A DNA stretch of 64,000 nucleotides from Prochlorococcus sp. AG-347-M15 (GCA_003281185.1 QCCS01000002.1:80510-144509), one strand, 5' to 3'. Counted from the stretch's first letter, positions 52,958-61,217 are shown. The notes: generated from the letters alone by a model not told the origin. A program made the numbers and translations.

Positions 52958-53092
52958 ATGGAATTAATAATTTATATTTTTTTATTTCTTATTCTTTTTT
53001 TAGGGGTTATTTTTAATTTAAAAATAACTAATTTTAATAAAGTTAAAGAAATACGAAACAAAGCTAAAGATTATTCAAAAAAGAATAATTAA
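52958..53092 (+). CDS. Small one-helix membrane protein (44 aa)
   Basis: ATG 52958, TAA 53090. Hydrophobic MELIIYIFLFLILFLGVIFN followed by the basic tail KVKEIRNKAKDYSKKNN. A positive cytoplasmic tail suggests N-out topology. Unknown function. Confidence 0.5.
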   Translation: MELIIYIFLFLILFLGVIFNLKITNFNKVKEIRNKAKDYSKKNN

Positions 53093-53106
53093 ATATATTA
53101 CTAAAA

Positions 53107-53346
53107 TTAAAATTCAATTTTTTCATTTGGAGTAAATACTGAGCAATATTTTTTTACTAGGTCCTTCGGCTGATTGATGGAAGAATTCGTTAATTTTAAT
53201 TTTAGTTTTTCTATAGCCTCATTAGCATTAATCTCACCGAGTCTATATCTTGCGCACGTATCCAATACTTTAAACATTTTTGTGGTAACGGCTTCAGCTG
53301 GATAAATTAGAAGAAATAGATAAAAAATAACAAATAAGTACTTCAT
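53107..53346 (-). CDS. Small secreted hypothetical protein (79 aa)
   Basis: A signal peptide MKYLFVIFYLFLLIYPAEA is followed by a mature part with two Cys (DTCARYR, KKYCSVF) that could form a disulfide, in a helical core RLGEINANEAIEKLKLKL. It resembles small periplasmic orphan proteins of Prochlorococcus. No family recognised. Confidence 0.6.
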   Translation of the reverse strand: MKYLFVIFYLFLLIYPAEAVTTKMFKVLDTCARYRLGEINANEAIEKLKLKLTNSSINQPKDLVKKYCSVFTPNEKIEF

Positions 53347-53524
53347 TGTTTTAAGACATTAGATATTTAGCGAATAGTTCCGATAATTTAGAAAAAATAA
53401 ATAAAGAATAAAGATTAAAATTTAATAGAAAAATTTAATTTGAATTGAATCTAGGAGTTCTATAAAATAATAATAAAAGAAATTAAGATAAAATAAGTGA
53501 TAGTAATAAATAATTTAGGTGAAA

Positions 53525-53662
53525 ATGAGAAAATTAATAGATAAACATAAAACTCTTATAAATTGGTACCAAAAAAAATTCAAATTGAGTGATTATCAAC
53601 TACTTTGGTTAGTTTTCTTTAAAGGAGTATTAATAACAACAATATTTTTTAAAATTTTTTAA
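53525..53662 (+). CDS. Small membrane-associated peptide (45 aa)
   Basis: ATG 53525, TAA 53660. A basic N-terminal half MRKLIDKHKTLINWYQKKFK and a hydrophobic end LLWLVFFKGVLITTIFFKIF. One helix, tail-anchored-like. Unknown function. It is 90 bp before tatA on the same strand. Confidence 0.5.
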   Translation: MRKLIDKHKTLINWYQKKFKLSDYQLLWLVFFKGVLITTIFFKIF

Positions 53663-53751
53663 TATTAATAAAGCTTTTTCAAGAATGAAATTTCCACATG
53701 ATTTGACTATATTTAATAATAGATTTCCTAATTAATTAAATATTTTAAGCT

Positions 53752-54042
53752 ATGAATATTTTTGGTGTAGGTTTGCCTGAAGTTACTGTAATACTTATCT
53801 TAGCTCTTTTAATTTTTGGTCCAAAAAAGCTTCCAGAATTAGGAAAACAGCTTGGCAAAACTTTGAAAAGTCTTAAAAAAGCATCGAATGAATTTCAAAA
53901 TGAAATCGATCAAGTTATGAAAGAAGAAGATAAAGATAAATCTCTTAAATCTATAGAAAGCAATCAAAGCAATGAAATTAATCAAGAAAAAATAGATTCA
54001 GAAAACAATAATATTTCAAATAAAGAGAACAACAACAACTAA
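53752..54042 (+). CDS. tatA: Sec-independent translocase TatA/E
   Basis: A 96-residue TatA-family pore subunit for folded twin-arginine proteins in the thylakoid/plasma membrane. The single transmembrane helix and hinge are MNIFGVGLPEVTVILILALL then IFGPKKLPELGKQLGKTLKS. The amphipathic helix is followed by a charged tail rich in Lys/Glu/Asn. A conserved soluble gene follows 4 bp later. Confidence 0.93.
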   Translation: MNIFGVGLPEVTVILILALLIFGPKKLPELGKQLGKTLKSLKKASNEFQNEIDQVMKEEDKDKSLKSIESNQSNEINQEKIDSENNNISNKENNNN

Positions 54043-54046
54043 TATC

Positions 54047-54439
54047 TTGGATAGGCCTGTAACCCCAATAGACGAATTTGAAAGAGCATTAAATAAAGCC
54101 GCTCTTACTAAAGAAGAATATGAATTGATAGATTACATCCGCTATACAAGTGTTTTTACACAGCCTAGTCTTATTAAAGATTTAAAAAGGCCATCAAAGC
54201 CTCCTCTTTTGTCAGTTCTATGTCAAATTTGCAGAAAAATTGGTTCGGAGATGCCAGATCATTTTAAAAAAGTAATTGAGTGGTCAATTGAAGTAAGTGA
54301 GCACGATACAAAATGGGATGCTCATTTAATTTGCGCAGAAGCATTAAATATAGACAATATCCCCTTAAGTCCTATTCATGGAACAACGTTATTTGATGTT
54401 CTTGTTGTACACAAAGAATTATTTCTTGGCTTTGATTAA
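54047..54439 (+). CDS. Conserved cyanobacterial hypothetical protein (130 aa)
   Basis: TTG start at 54047, 4 bp after the tatA stop. The protein begins MDRPVTPIDEFERALNKAAL, has the well-conserved looking block CQICRKIGSEMPDHFKKVIE with two Cys, and ends IHGTTLFDVLVVHKELFLGF. Soluble, helical. No name known to me; its coupling to tatA suggests translation from the same message but not necessarily a Tat role. Confidence 0.65.
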   Translation: MDRPVTPIDEFERALNKAALTKEEYELIDYIRYTSVFTQPSLIKDLKRPSKPPLLSVLCQICRKIGSEMPDHFKKVIEWSIEVSEHDTKWDAHLICAEALNIDNIPLSPIHGTTLFDVLVVHKELFLGFD

Positions 54440-54445
54440 ATTAAA

Positions 54446-54763
54446 TTAATCATCTAAAGGCACTGAATCAGTATCTACAACTTCCGAATCATCATAATTA
54501 TTTATTTTATTTTCAATCCAGTTATTTATAAAACCAACTAAAGGCAATGAACCTCTAAAAATAAAAATAGAGGTAGGCAAAGCGCTTACTAAACCGAATA
54601 CCGGACTTTTAAAAAGTAATCTTCCTGCTTTAATGTTAAATAAAATAATAAGCGCTGAGGGAACTATAACTTTAACTATTGTTTTGAGAGCCTCAAGCCA
54701 ACCAACACGATATGTCCACCATATTAAAACTATGCCTACTATATATAAGAATAAGTATGTCAT
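54446..54763 (-). CDS. Membrane hypothetical protein (105 aa)
   Basis: Three hydrophobic segments (MTYLFLYIVGIVLIWWTYRV, IVPSALIILFNIKAG, PTSIFIFRGSLPLVGF) and an acidic tail DSEVVDTDSVPLDD. Probably a small thylakoid or plasma membrane protein. No family recognised. Convergent with the preceding gene by 6 bp. Confidence 0.6.
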   Translation of the reverse strand: MTYLFLYIVGIVLIWWTYRVGWLEALKTIVKVIVPSALIILFNIKAGRLLFKSPVFGLVSALPTSIFIFRGSLPLVGFINNWIENKINNYDDSEVVDTDSVPLDD

Positions 54764-54855
54764 AAAAATAGTATAATGATTATTTATTTATCTTGTTCTT
54801 ACTAAGAAAAAAGATTTTATAAATTTTTTTTACATCAATCAATCAAATTCTAGTA

Positions 54856-55071
54856 ATGAGTTTTGCTGAAATAAGAAAATTTTTAATTAAGATGCAATCT
54901 GATGAAGACTTAAAAGAGCAGATTACTGCATCTTCCACAGCGGATGATGTAGCCCTAATAGGTCAAAGCTTAGGTTATGACTTTTCAGGAGATGATCTCT
55001 TAAGATTTAACGGACAAAAAGTTGATAAAGTTACGGTTAGAAAGGTAGACCATCCAGGAGAATACCACTAA
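54856..55071 (+). CDS. Nif11-like leader peptide family protein
   Basis: A 71-residue Nif11-domain protein: MSFAEIRKFLIKMQSDEDLK, EQITASSTADDVALIGQSLG, YDFSGDDLLRF match the Nif11 helix bundle that, in picocyanobacteria, also serves as prochlorosin leader. Here no Gly-Gly cleavage site or Cys/Ser-Thr-rich core follows (the tail is DKVTVRKVDHPGEYH), and no LanM or transporter is near. It is likely a non-precursor Nif11 protein. Confidence 0.8.
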   Translation: MSFAEIRKFLIKMQSDEDLKEQITASSTADDVALIGQSLGYDFSGDDLLRFNGQKVDKVTVRKVDHPGEYH

Positions 55072-55072
55072 A

Positions 55073-55558
55073 TTAAGATTTAACCCATATTGCAAGCCCT
55101 CCGCCCCTGCCTCGAGCACATAACCATTTATCTTTAGTACTAATTCCTACAAGTGAGAAAAAAGGCATTTTTTTATCTTCTGGTTTTTTTAATTCCTTAT
55201 TAAATATTTGAAAATTACTAATACTAATTCTCAATTCTTCAAAATAAAAAGCTAATAAAGGTCTAAGCCCTTTTAATTCTGCGCTACCTGTAAAAATAAT
55301 ATTTAATAATCCGAAATTTATTGAATTTTTTATTTCATAATTTATTTGATCCTCTTTATTTTTCATTTTTAATTCGAGTCTTGCCGACAATACCTGGAGA
55401 ATCGAACTTGGTATATTTTTGATTTCATCTGACTCCTTTCCCCATACATACTTAAACTTCCATATTCCTAACAATTCCTCGTATGCTATTCCGCTACCAT
55501 TTTTTTGAGAATTTTTTTCTAATAGTTTTATCTCATTAATATCAGGAAAGTGTTTCAT
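55073..55558 (-). CDS. Conserved cyanobacterial hypothetical protein (161 aa), possibly fibrillin/PAP-like
   Basis: From ATG 55556-55558 (MKHFPDINEIKLLEKNSQKN). The pattern LLGIWKFKYVWGKESDE, NSINFGLLNIIFTGSAELKG, LRPLLAFYFEELRISI and the C-terminal RGRGGGLAIWVKS resembles small lipocalin-like PAP/fibrillin proteins that bind lipids at thylakoids. That assignment is weak. Eight more codons are open upstream. Confidence 0.6.
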   Translation of the reverse strand: MKHFPDINEIKLLEKNSQKNGSGIAYEELLGIWKFKYVWGKESDEIKNIPSSILQVLSARLELKMKNKEDQINYEIKNSINFGLLNIIFTGSAELKGLRPLLAFYFEELRISISNFQIFNKELKKPEDKKMPFFSLVGISTKDKWLCARGRGGGLAIWVKS

Positions 55559-55731
55559 AATAGATCTTAATCTAAGAATCAAATACTAAGATAACTTCAT
55601 AAAAAATGTTCTTAGTTAAACAATCCAACCAAAAAGATTTCTTTGTTTCAATATATTTCAAAAAAAATAATTTTTTGGCACACATAAGGAACAAGATCTC
55701 GTTATAGTATTTACATAAAGTAACTAAATTA

Positions 55732-55842
55732 ATGGATTTTATTTCTAAAAGTCAAGGATACATCCCTTTAAAAGCAGTCCCCTACATATTTTTCCTAGCT
55801 GTTGTATTAAGCATTTCAACTTCAACAAATACATTTGTCTAA
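55732..55842 (+). CDS. Micro membrane peptide (36 aa)
   Basis: ATG 55732, TAA 55840. MDFISKSQGYIPLKAVPYIF leads into FLAVVLSISTSTNTFV, one membrane helix. It is 37 bp before the CrtISO-like gene on the same strand. Unknown function. Confidence 0.5.
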   Translation: MDFISKSQGYIPLKAVPYIFFLAVVLSISTSTNTFV

Positions 55843-55879
55843 AACTAACTAGTTCTTAGAAGAGTTAAGTAAATATTTA

Positions 55880-57409
55880 ATGAAAAAGTACGATGTAGTA
55901 ATAGTAGGTAGTGGAATAGGAGGACTTTGTTGTGGTTCAATTCTCACTTTATCAGGCAAAAAAGTTCTTATTTGTGAAGCACATACCCAGCCGGGAGGTG
56001 TTGCTCATAGTTTCAAAAGAAAAGGTTACACTTTCGAATCAGGTCCATCATTATGGAGTGGAATAGGTAAATGGCCAACAACTAATCCCTTAGGGCAAAT
56101 TCTTAAATTACTTGATGAAGAAGTTGAACTATTTCAATACAAAGGTTGGCAAGTAATTGTCCCAGAGGGCAATTTTAATCTTGATGTTGGGGAAGAACCT
56201 TTTAAGCAAACAATTAAAACTTTAAGAGGTGAGAAATCTGTTAAAGAATGGGAGTCATTTATTTCCGGAATAAAACCTCTTAGCCAAATAATCAATGAAA
56301 TACCTTTACTCTCATTTTCTCCCGAATCAATAAATTTCTTAGATCTAATAAATTTAACCTCAAAATTTTTACCCAATATCAATCAAATACCAAAAATTAA
56401 CAAGGGATTTGGGAATTTAGTAAATAATCATCTGGAGGATCCTTTTCTAAGAAATTGGGTTGATTTGTTGAGCTTTTTGATAAGTGGTATGTCAATGCAT
56501 GATACAAATACAGCTGCGATGGCCACTTTATTTAATGAATGGTTTGAACCAAATTCATACCTTGAATACCCTAAAGGAGGTAGTGAATCTATAGTAAGAG
56601 CATTAATTAATGGATTTAAAAAAAATGGAGGAGAATTAATTCTCTCTTCGAGAGTAAAGACAATTAACTTCAATAAAAATTTAGCTACAGGTATAACTCT
56701 TAATAATGGTTCTAGTTATAGTTGTGAATCTGTAGTCACGAACACTGATGTTTGGAATTTAAAAAAGTTAATTCCAAATGAAATTTCAAAAAAATGGAAT
56801 ACAAAAGTATTAAACCCTAATAAATGTGATTCTTTCCTTCATATACATCTAGGTTTTAAAGCTGATGGTCTTAAAGATTTGCCAATACATGCGATACATG
56901 TTGATGAGTGGGAAAAAGGTATAACCGCAGAAAGAAATATAGCTGTATTTTCAATCCCATCTGTTTTAGATAAAAATATGGCTCCTAAAGGGAAACATGT
57001 TCTTCATGGATATACACCCGCAAATGAACCCTGGGAAATTTGGGAAAACCTAAATCCAAAGGAATTAGAGTATAGAAATTTGAAAGAAGAAAGATGTTCA
57101 ATATTCCTTAATGCAATGCGAAAATTCATCCCTGACATAGATGAAAGGATTGATTTAATGATGCTAGGAACCCCAATCACTCATAAAAAATTCACCAATA
57201 CCTATTGCGGTAGCTACGGCCCTGCATTATCTGCAGCAAAAGGTCTTTTCCCAGGCTGCAAAACTCCAGTGAAAAATTTATTTACTTGCGGTGCAAGTAC
57301 ATTTCCAGGTATTGGAATTCCTGCTGTTTCAGCAAGTGGTGCTTACGCAGCTGAAAAAATTATTGGTAAAAAAGAATTTAAAACTCTTCTTAAGAAAATA
57401 AATTTATGA
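55880..57409 (+). CDS. crtH: Carotenoid isomerase-like FAD oxidoreductase (CrtH/CrtISO family)
   Basis: A 509-residue phytoene-desaturase superfamily flavoprotein. The N-terminal FAD loop is DVVIVGSGIGGLCCGSILTL, then GGVAHSFKRKGYTFESGPSL. The C-terminal FAD segment is LFTCGASTFPGIGIPAVSAS. Length and motifs fit prolycopene isomerase/CrtISO or one of its cyanobacterial paralogues. Substrate assignment between CrtH proper and paralogue is not settled by eye. Confidence 0.75.
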   Translation: MKKYDVVIVGSGIGGLCCGSILTLSGKKVLICEAHTQPGGVAHSFKRKGYTFESGPSLWSGIGKWPTTNPLGQILKLLDEEVELFQYKGWQVIVPEGNFNLDVGEEPFKQTIKTLRGEKSVKEWESFISGIKPLSQIINEIPLLSFSPESINFLDLINLTSKFLPNINQIPKINKGFGNLVNNHLEDPFLRNWVDLLSFLISGMSMHDTNTAAMATLFNEWFEPNSYLEYPKGGSESIVRALINGFKKNGGELILSSRVKTINFNKNLATGITLNNGSSYSCESVVTNTDVWNLKKLIPNEISKKWNTKVLNPNKCDSFLHIHLGFKADGLKDLPIHAIHVDEWEKGITAERNIAVFSIPSVLDKNMAPKGKHVLHGYTPANEPWEIWENLNPKELEYRNLKEERCSIFLNAMRKFIPDIDERIDLMMLGTPITHKKFTNTYCGSYGPALSAAKGLFPGCKTPVKNLFTCGASTFPGIGIPAVSASGAYAAEKIIGKKEFKTLLKKINL

Positions 57410-57495
57410 ATCAAGTACTTTTTATAAGTTAACAAATACTTAGTTAAGAAATAAGAATAAAGAAAGCAAAAACGTTCAATAATGATAATCTTTAT

Positions 57496-57729
57496 TTGAA
57501 CATAAACTTAACTTATAACTTTTATATGTTTTTCTTATCAATTCCTCAAGCTTGGCATTTAGCTGGCACTTGGTCAGAACAACTTCCAAGCGATTCAAAC
57601 CTTATAGGAATGGGTCAAGCAGAATTAATGATGACTTTACATTCAATATTTGTTCCTCTTTTACTTGTAATTTCATATTACATATTCAATCGACTTAATA
57701 AAAACGAATCAAAGAAAATTAAAGGATGA
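57496..57729 (+). CDS. Small membrane protein (77 aa)
   Basis: ATG 57496, with ATG 57526 (MFFLSIPQAWHLAGTWSEQL) an alternative start. A hydrophobic helix HSIFVPLLLVISYYIFNRL follows a motif GMGQAELMMTLH, then a basic tail. The Trp/His-rich N-terminus is unusual. No known family. It follows the CrtISO-like gene by 86 bp. Confidence 0.55.
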   Translation: MNINLTYNFYMFFLSIPQAWHLAGTWSEQLPSDSNLIGMGQAELMMTLHSIFVPLLLVISYYIFNRLNKNESKKIKG

Positions 57730-57741
57730 TCATATTAAGAT

Positions 57742-58032
57742 TTATTTAGCTGAACTTCTTCTAACAACTTTTCTTCCTGTAGAAGTGTCAACTACGCTTG
57801 AATCTTTTGTTTTTGGATTGGTTTCAACATTATCAAGATCACTTTTATCCATTTCTGCACAAACACCTACAACCATTGCAGCCTGCATTTGATCCGGCAA
57901 ATCTCCAATAGTTAACAAGGCCTTTAAAACTAATTGAAGTCGGGTTTGCCGATCAATTTCAGGTCTTAATTTTTTTACAGTATTCCAAAGTTCTTGGGTA
58001 ACTTCTTTTAAAAGTTCTCGATCTACAGCCAA
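57742..58032 (-). CDS. Conserved cyanobacterial hypothetical protein (96 aa)
   Basis: Starts MAVDRELLKEVTQELWNTVK and continues with helices LRPEIDRQTRLQLVLKALLT and DQMQAAMVVGVCAEMDKSD, then a disordered Ser/Thr-rich tail ending KVVRRSSAK. Soluble helical protein. I do not know its function; the pattern looks well conserved in picocyanobacteria. Confidence 0.65.
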   Translation of the reverse strand: MAVDRELLKEVTQELWNTVKKLRPEIDRQTRLQLVLKALLTIGDLPDQMQAAMVVGVCAEMDKSDLDNVETNPKTKDSSVVDTSTGRKVVRRSSAK

Positions 58033-58122
58033 ATTAAAACCTTCTTATCTTTCTACTAATCTAACAAAAAATTGGATCTCGTAAAATAATATTCAATAAA
58101 AAGATTGTTTGTTGAAATTTTT

Positions 58123-58329
58123 CTATTCAAATACAAGTTGCATTTGTTGATGCAATTCATTCTTCTGCTGAAAAACTTCGTCTTTTGCAATCTTTTTTAT
58201 AATAAAAGTTCTATAAAGTTTTTTTTGAATCTTTATAGGAGTATTTTCAAATTTTTCATTTTTGTATACTAGAGAATTCCACTCTTTGGAATTAAAAGGG
58301 GCATAAGGAGAAGATGAAATCACTTTCAT
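58123..58329 (-). CDS. Small hypothetical protein (68 aa)
   Basis: MKVISSSPYAPFNSKEWNSL starts a basic soluble protein with KIQKKLYRTFIIKKIAKDEV and a Gln-rich helix QKNELHQQMQLVFE. No domain recognised. Its start faces a 300-bp gap. Confidence 0.5.
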   Translation of the reverse strand: MKVISSSPYAPFNSKEWNSLVYKNEKFENTPIKIQKKLYRTFIIKKIAKDEVFQQKNELHQQMQLVFE

Positions 58330-58630
58330 ATTTTTAATAGTAATCCTGTACTAATAATAGTACATAATTACTATTCTGCAATGAGCTAGAATTCGTCTAT
58401 TGCTTTAGTAAGCGTCTTTGAGAGTGGATTGATTTTTTTTATCTAATTCTAAAAATTTATAAGTTTCATAAATGAATTAACGTATCAAGCAATACTTATT
58501 AATTACTTTTTTTAGTGTCTTAAAACTTTTCTTACTAAAAACCTTCTAAAATAACTAATTTGTTGGAATTAACATTGACAAGATATTTTTAATCATCGCA
58601 TCTATAAAGATAGAAGTAATTTGATTTAAA
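58330..58630. other. 301-bp gap with divergent promoter sequence
   Basis: AT-rich spacer between divergent small genes. GTACTATTATTAGTAC in complement (58348-58363 on this strand GTACTAATAATAGTAC) is a short inverted repeat 20 bp upstream of the minus-strand gene and may be an operator. No frame or RNA gene seen. Confidence 0.4.
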
Positions 58631-58939
58631 ATGCTTCTTAGTAATCAAAAAAGACAAAAGATCCAAGGAATAATCAAAAGAATTGCGCAAGATAAATCAA
58701 TTTCACTAGAGGAAAGAATATATGTTGAGAAATTTGCCCAGCACAATTCTACAATTTCTCTTTGGCTAAAAAAAGCCAACAGCATTAGAAGAAATGGCGA
58801 AAAAAATGATGGGGGTATTGACAACCTTCTACAAGCATTAGGGATAGATGGGCTCGACAAAGAAAATCATTTCAACCCAAATGAGGATGATATATCTGAC
58901 TGGTTTAGTGGCGCCCCTGATTGGCTAAGAAGAAGTTAA
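58631..58939 (+). CDS. Conserved hypothetical protein (102 aa)
   Basis: A soluble protein: MLLSNQKRQKIQGIIKRIAQ, VEKFAQHNSTISLWLKKANS, then DGGIDNLLQALGIDGLDKEN and the aromatic end DISDWFSGAPDWLRRS. It appears to be a picocyanobacterial conserved protein without assigned domain. ATG start with good spacing from an AT-rich promoter region. Confidence 0.65.
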   Translation: MLLSNQKRQKIQGIIKRIAQDKSISLEERIYVEKFAQHNSTISLWLKKANSIRRNGEKNDGGIDNLLQALGIDGLDKENHFNPNEDDISDWFSGAPDWLRRS

Positions 58940-58951
58940 ATTTATGAAAAT

Positions 58952-59065
58952 TTAACTTATCCAGGCTGTTTTACATAAATATATACTCACTAATGATATA
59001 AATACCCAAAAAAACCATGGTATAAATTTAATTGGAACTAAATATTCTTTTGAGAAGGTTTTCAT
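58952..59065 (-). CDS. Micro membrane peptide (37 aa)
   Basis: ATG 59063-59065, TAA 58952-58954. MKTFSKEYLVPIKFIPWFFW, then VFISLVSIYLCKTAWIS, one aromatic-rich helix. Convergent with the preceding gene, 12 bp apart. Unknown. Confidence 0.4.
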   Translation of the reverse strand: MKTFSKEYLVPIKFIPWFFWVFISLVSIYLCKTAWIS

Positions 59066-59214
59066 ATAGATTTTTCTTTTAGAATATTTCCTTCTTATTC
59101 TTTTTGAAAATAGGTTTAATTGCTCTATTTATGCAGCAAAAATAATATATGAATGCAAAAAGATATTAAATTACTGAAAATTCATAAATGTTAATCGTCC
59201 TAAATAATCAATAT

Positions 59215-59355
59215 CTAGGCAATTTTATTTTCAATTTTCATTGCAAGATTTATTATTTTTGCCTCATTACATTCTGCATCATTCCAATACTTTATAAGTC
59301 TTTCTAATTCATCAATCCTCTTTTTCGCATTTGCAATTTTTTCAGTATTTTTCAT
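59215..59355 (-). CDS. Small helical hypothetical protein (46 aa)
   Basis: ATG 59353-59355, TAG 59215-59217. A single charged helix with one Cys: MKNTEKIANAKKRIDELERL, IKYWNDAECNEAKIINLAMK, IENKIA. Amphipathic coiled-coil character. No known domain, but the regular heptads argue for a real peptide. Confidence 0.45.
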   Translation of the reverse strand: MKNTEKIANAKKRIDELERLIKYWNDAECNEAKIINLAMKIENKIA

Positions 59356-59502
59356 ATAAAATTTTTTATCTATCCAATTAATGCATGAAAAAAAAATTTT
59401 TCAATGAATTTTTTAGATTTAAAGTGAAAATATTAAATTTTACTTAATTACTCAAATATTACATAGATCTTTTATTAATAAGTAATTATACTTATAGAAA
59501 AA

Positions 59503-60021
59503 GTGAGTTTTATGAAGAAATTTAATTCCTTTATTTTAAATAATACAGTCAACCTATTAGACATCATTTACTCAGGTAGAAATTTACAAAGATTTTGGGT
59601 TTTAGAAGTTATAGCTAGATCACCTTATTTTGCATTTCTTTCAGTTCTTCATTTTAAAGAATCCCTCGGTATCAAAAATGAAAAGACAATGCTTTTGATG
59701 AAAGAACATTTTTACCAAGCTATTAACGAAACTGAGCATCTCAAAGAAATGGAGAAAAGAGGAGGTGATAGGTTCTGGATTGATAGATTTTTTGCGAGAC
59801 ACCTTGTTCTTTTTTATTACTGGATAATGGTTTTTTATTATTTTTTCTCTCCAGCTAATGCTTATGATGTCAACATAAAAATTGAAGAGCATGCATTTGA
59901 AACTTATTCCAAATATTTAAAAGATCATCCAAATGATCTGAAAATAAAAGAAATCGCTCAAGATGAATTAAATCATGTTCAAGAACTTAACGAAGCTTTG
60001 TCAATGATAAATGCGGTTTAG
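59503..60021 (+). CDS. ptox: Plastoquinol terminal oxidase (alternative oxidase family)
   Basis: A 172-residue di-iron quinol oxidase that returns electrons from plastoquinol to oxygen, a safety valve under high light or low iron. The four Glu/His ligand motifs are present: LEVIARSPYFAFLSV, NETEHLKEM, EEHAFETY and DELNHVQEL. Start is GTG 59503; ATG 59512 is an alternative. It is short for plant AOX but normal for picocyanobacterial PTOX. Its stop overlaps the convergent membrane gene by 4 bp. Confidence 0.9.
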   Translation: MSFMKKFNSFILNNTVNLLDIIYSGRNLQRFWVLEVIARSPYFAFLSVLHFKESLGIKNEKTMLLMKEHFYQAINETEHLKEMEKRGGDRFWIDRFFARHLVLFYYWIMVFYYFFSPANAYDVNIKIEEHAFETYSKYLKDHPNDLKIKEIAQDELNHVQELNEALSMINAV

Positions 60022-60452
60022 ATTAGTGCTGAAAAATCTATTAGCAATATTGAGATCATCACCGAAGAAGATATTAACCCCAAGCTAATCATTAATAAAA
60101 CATAACCTTTTCTTCTAGGTAATTTATAAAAAGATAATCCAATAATTATTATCATTAGTAATGAGAAAAAAATTATAATTTTTTCATTTATTAAATTGAG
60201 ATGTATTACAAAATTTGTTTCTTCAAAAAATTTAAGGAATTTCGACAAAACTATTTCCTCTTCTATTTTTTTTAAATAGTCAAATGAGCTTATAAAAGCA
60301 GAACTTAATAAAGATAATGCAACAATTGCAGTAACTGGCTTCGTTAATCTGTTGAGTGTTCTGTTAAAGCTTACTAATAAAACAAAAAGAAATAAAGCCG
60401 TAACAAGAGGTATTAAAGGTATCAGAGTTGTTGAATTTATGAAATACCCCAC
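60018..60452 (-). CDS. Membrane protein resembling an NDH-1 subunit 5 N-terminus
   Basis: A 144-residue protein with four hydrophobic segments. LIPLIPLVTALFLFVLLVSF at the start and HLNLINEKIIIFFSLLMIII resemble the first helices of NuoL/NdhF-type subunits, but all proton-channel parts are missing. It may be a truncated relic or an independent small protein. The overlap with the PTOX gene is 4 bp, tail to tail. Confidence 0.5.
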   Translation of the reverse strand: MGYFINSTTLIPLIPLVTALFLFVLLVSFNRTLNRLTKPVTAIVALSLLSSAFISSFDYLKKIEEEIVLSKFLKFFEETNFVIHLNLINEKIIIFFSLLMIIIIGLSFYKLPRRKGYVLLMISLGLISSSVMISILLIDFSALI

Positions 60453-60595
60453 GGGAAAATATGTATCTAACTTAAGATTTTATATGATTTTGATGCGTTA
60501 TTTATTAAGTAAGATTTTTAAATTTCAAATGTAATTAGTACCTATTGCATTCTGTGTAAACTGATACCAAAATTAAATTAGTATTTATAATCAAG

Positions 60596-60697
60596 ATGTT
60601 AGCTATTTCTGAAATTATTGTTGCAAGTGCTATTTTCCTATGGATTGTATACTTGGAAGTTAAATTCTTATACGCTAAAACTACAGTAGCAAAATAA
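60596..60697 (+). CDS. Micro membrane peptide (33 aa)
   Basis: ATG 60596, TAA 60695. MLAISEIIVASAIFLWIVYL then EVKFLYAKTTVAK. One helix and a basic tail, like small photosynthetic-complex subunits; identity unknown. Confidence 0.5.
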   Translation: MLAISEIIVASAIFLWIVYLEVKFLYAKTTVAK

Positions 60698-60824
60698 CTT
60701 TCACTAAAAAAGAAAAAATTAAAAACTTACTTAGGTTAAATAAAATTTAAATAAAATTTAAGAATTTAAATTAACAAAAAAAGCTTTTAATATGAGAGAA
60801 TAAACACAATTATTTATTCCTCTA

Positions 60825-60962
60825 ATGAGCGAAGTAAAAAATTCTAACTCTAACTCAACTCAGCAGCAGCAGCAGCAGCAGCAGCAATCCTATTCAGAAA
60901 ACAAAATCAATTCTGCGGAGAGTGAGAGACTTTATCTTGAGATGAAAGAAGCTTGGCTTTAA
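60825..60962 (+). CDS. Poly-glutamine small protein (45 aa)
   Basis: ATG 60825, TAA 60960. MSEVKNSNSNST precedes nine consecutive Gln, then SYSENKINSAESERLYLEMK and EAWL. The Gln tract is encoded by eight CAG codons and one CAA. Disordered N-terminal half, helical C-terminus. No family recognised. Confidence 0.5.
   Translation: MSEVKNSNSNSTQQQQQQQQQSYSENKINSAESERLYLEMKEAWL
60861..60884 (+). repeat. (CAG)8 trinucleotide microsatellite inside a coding frame
   Basis: Eight uninterrupted CAG units within the 45-aa gene, unusual in such an AT-rich genome where CAA would be the preferred Gln codon. Length variation would not break the reading frame. Confidence 0.9.
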
Positions 60963-61064
60963 ATTCTTGTTTTAAATAATAGTTCTATAACTTTGTAATT
61001 TTGAAGTAATCAATACTTTTTTAATTTTCAAACCCTTTAAATTTTATTTAGCTGCAAAAAAAAC

Positions 61065-61199
61065 TTGTTTAAAAAACTAAAGCATCTAGAGAAAATTAAC
61101 GGAAGGCTCGCTATGGGAGGGTTGATTTATTTAGTTTTTACTAAACTAGTTTCTAACCGCACCGACATATTAGACCAGCTCAAATCTTATTTAATTTAA
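61065..61199 (+). CDS. hli: Small high-light-inducible (Hli/SCP) protein
   Basis: TTG start at 61065, 44 residues. The sequence LEKINGRLAMGGLIYLVFTK carries the chlorophyll-binding Hli motif ExxNGRxAMxG in a single transmembrane helix, followed by a short tail NRTDILDQLKSYLI. Hli proteins bind pigment and protect photosystems under stress. No in-frame ATG exists. It is shorter than usual, so start or function may differ. Confidence 0.75.
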   Translation: MFKKLKHLEKINGRLAMGGLIYLVFTKLVSNRTDILDQLKSYLI

Positions 61200-61217
61200 A
61201 AAAATGAATTGAAAATC

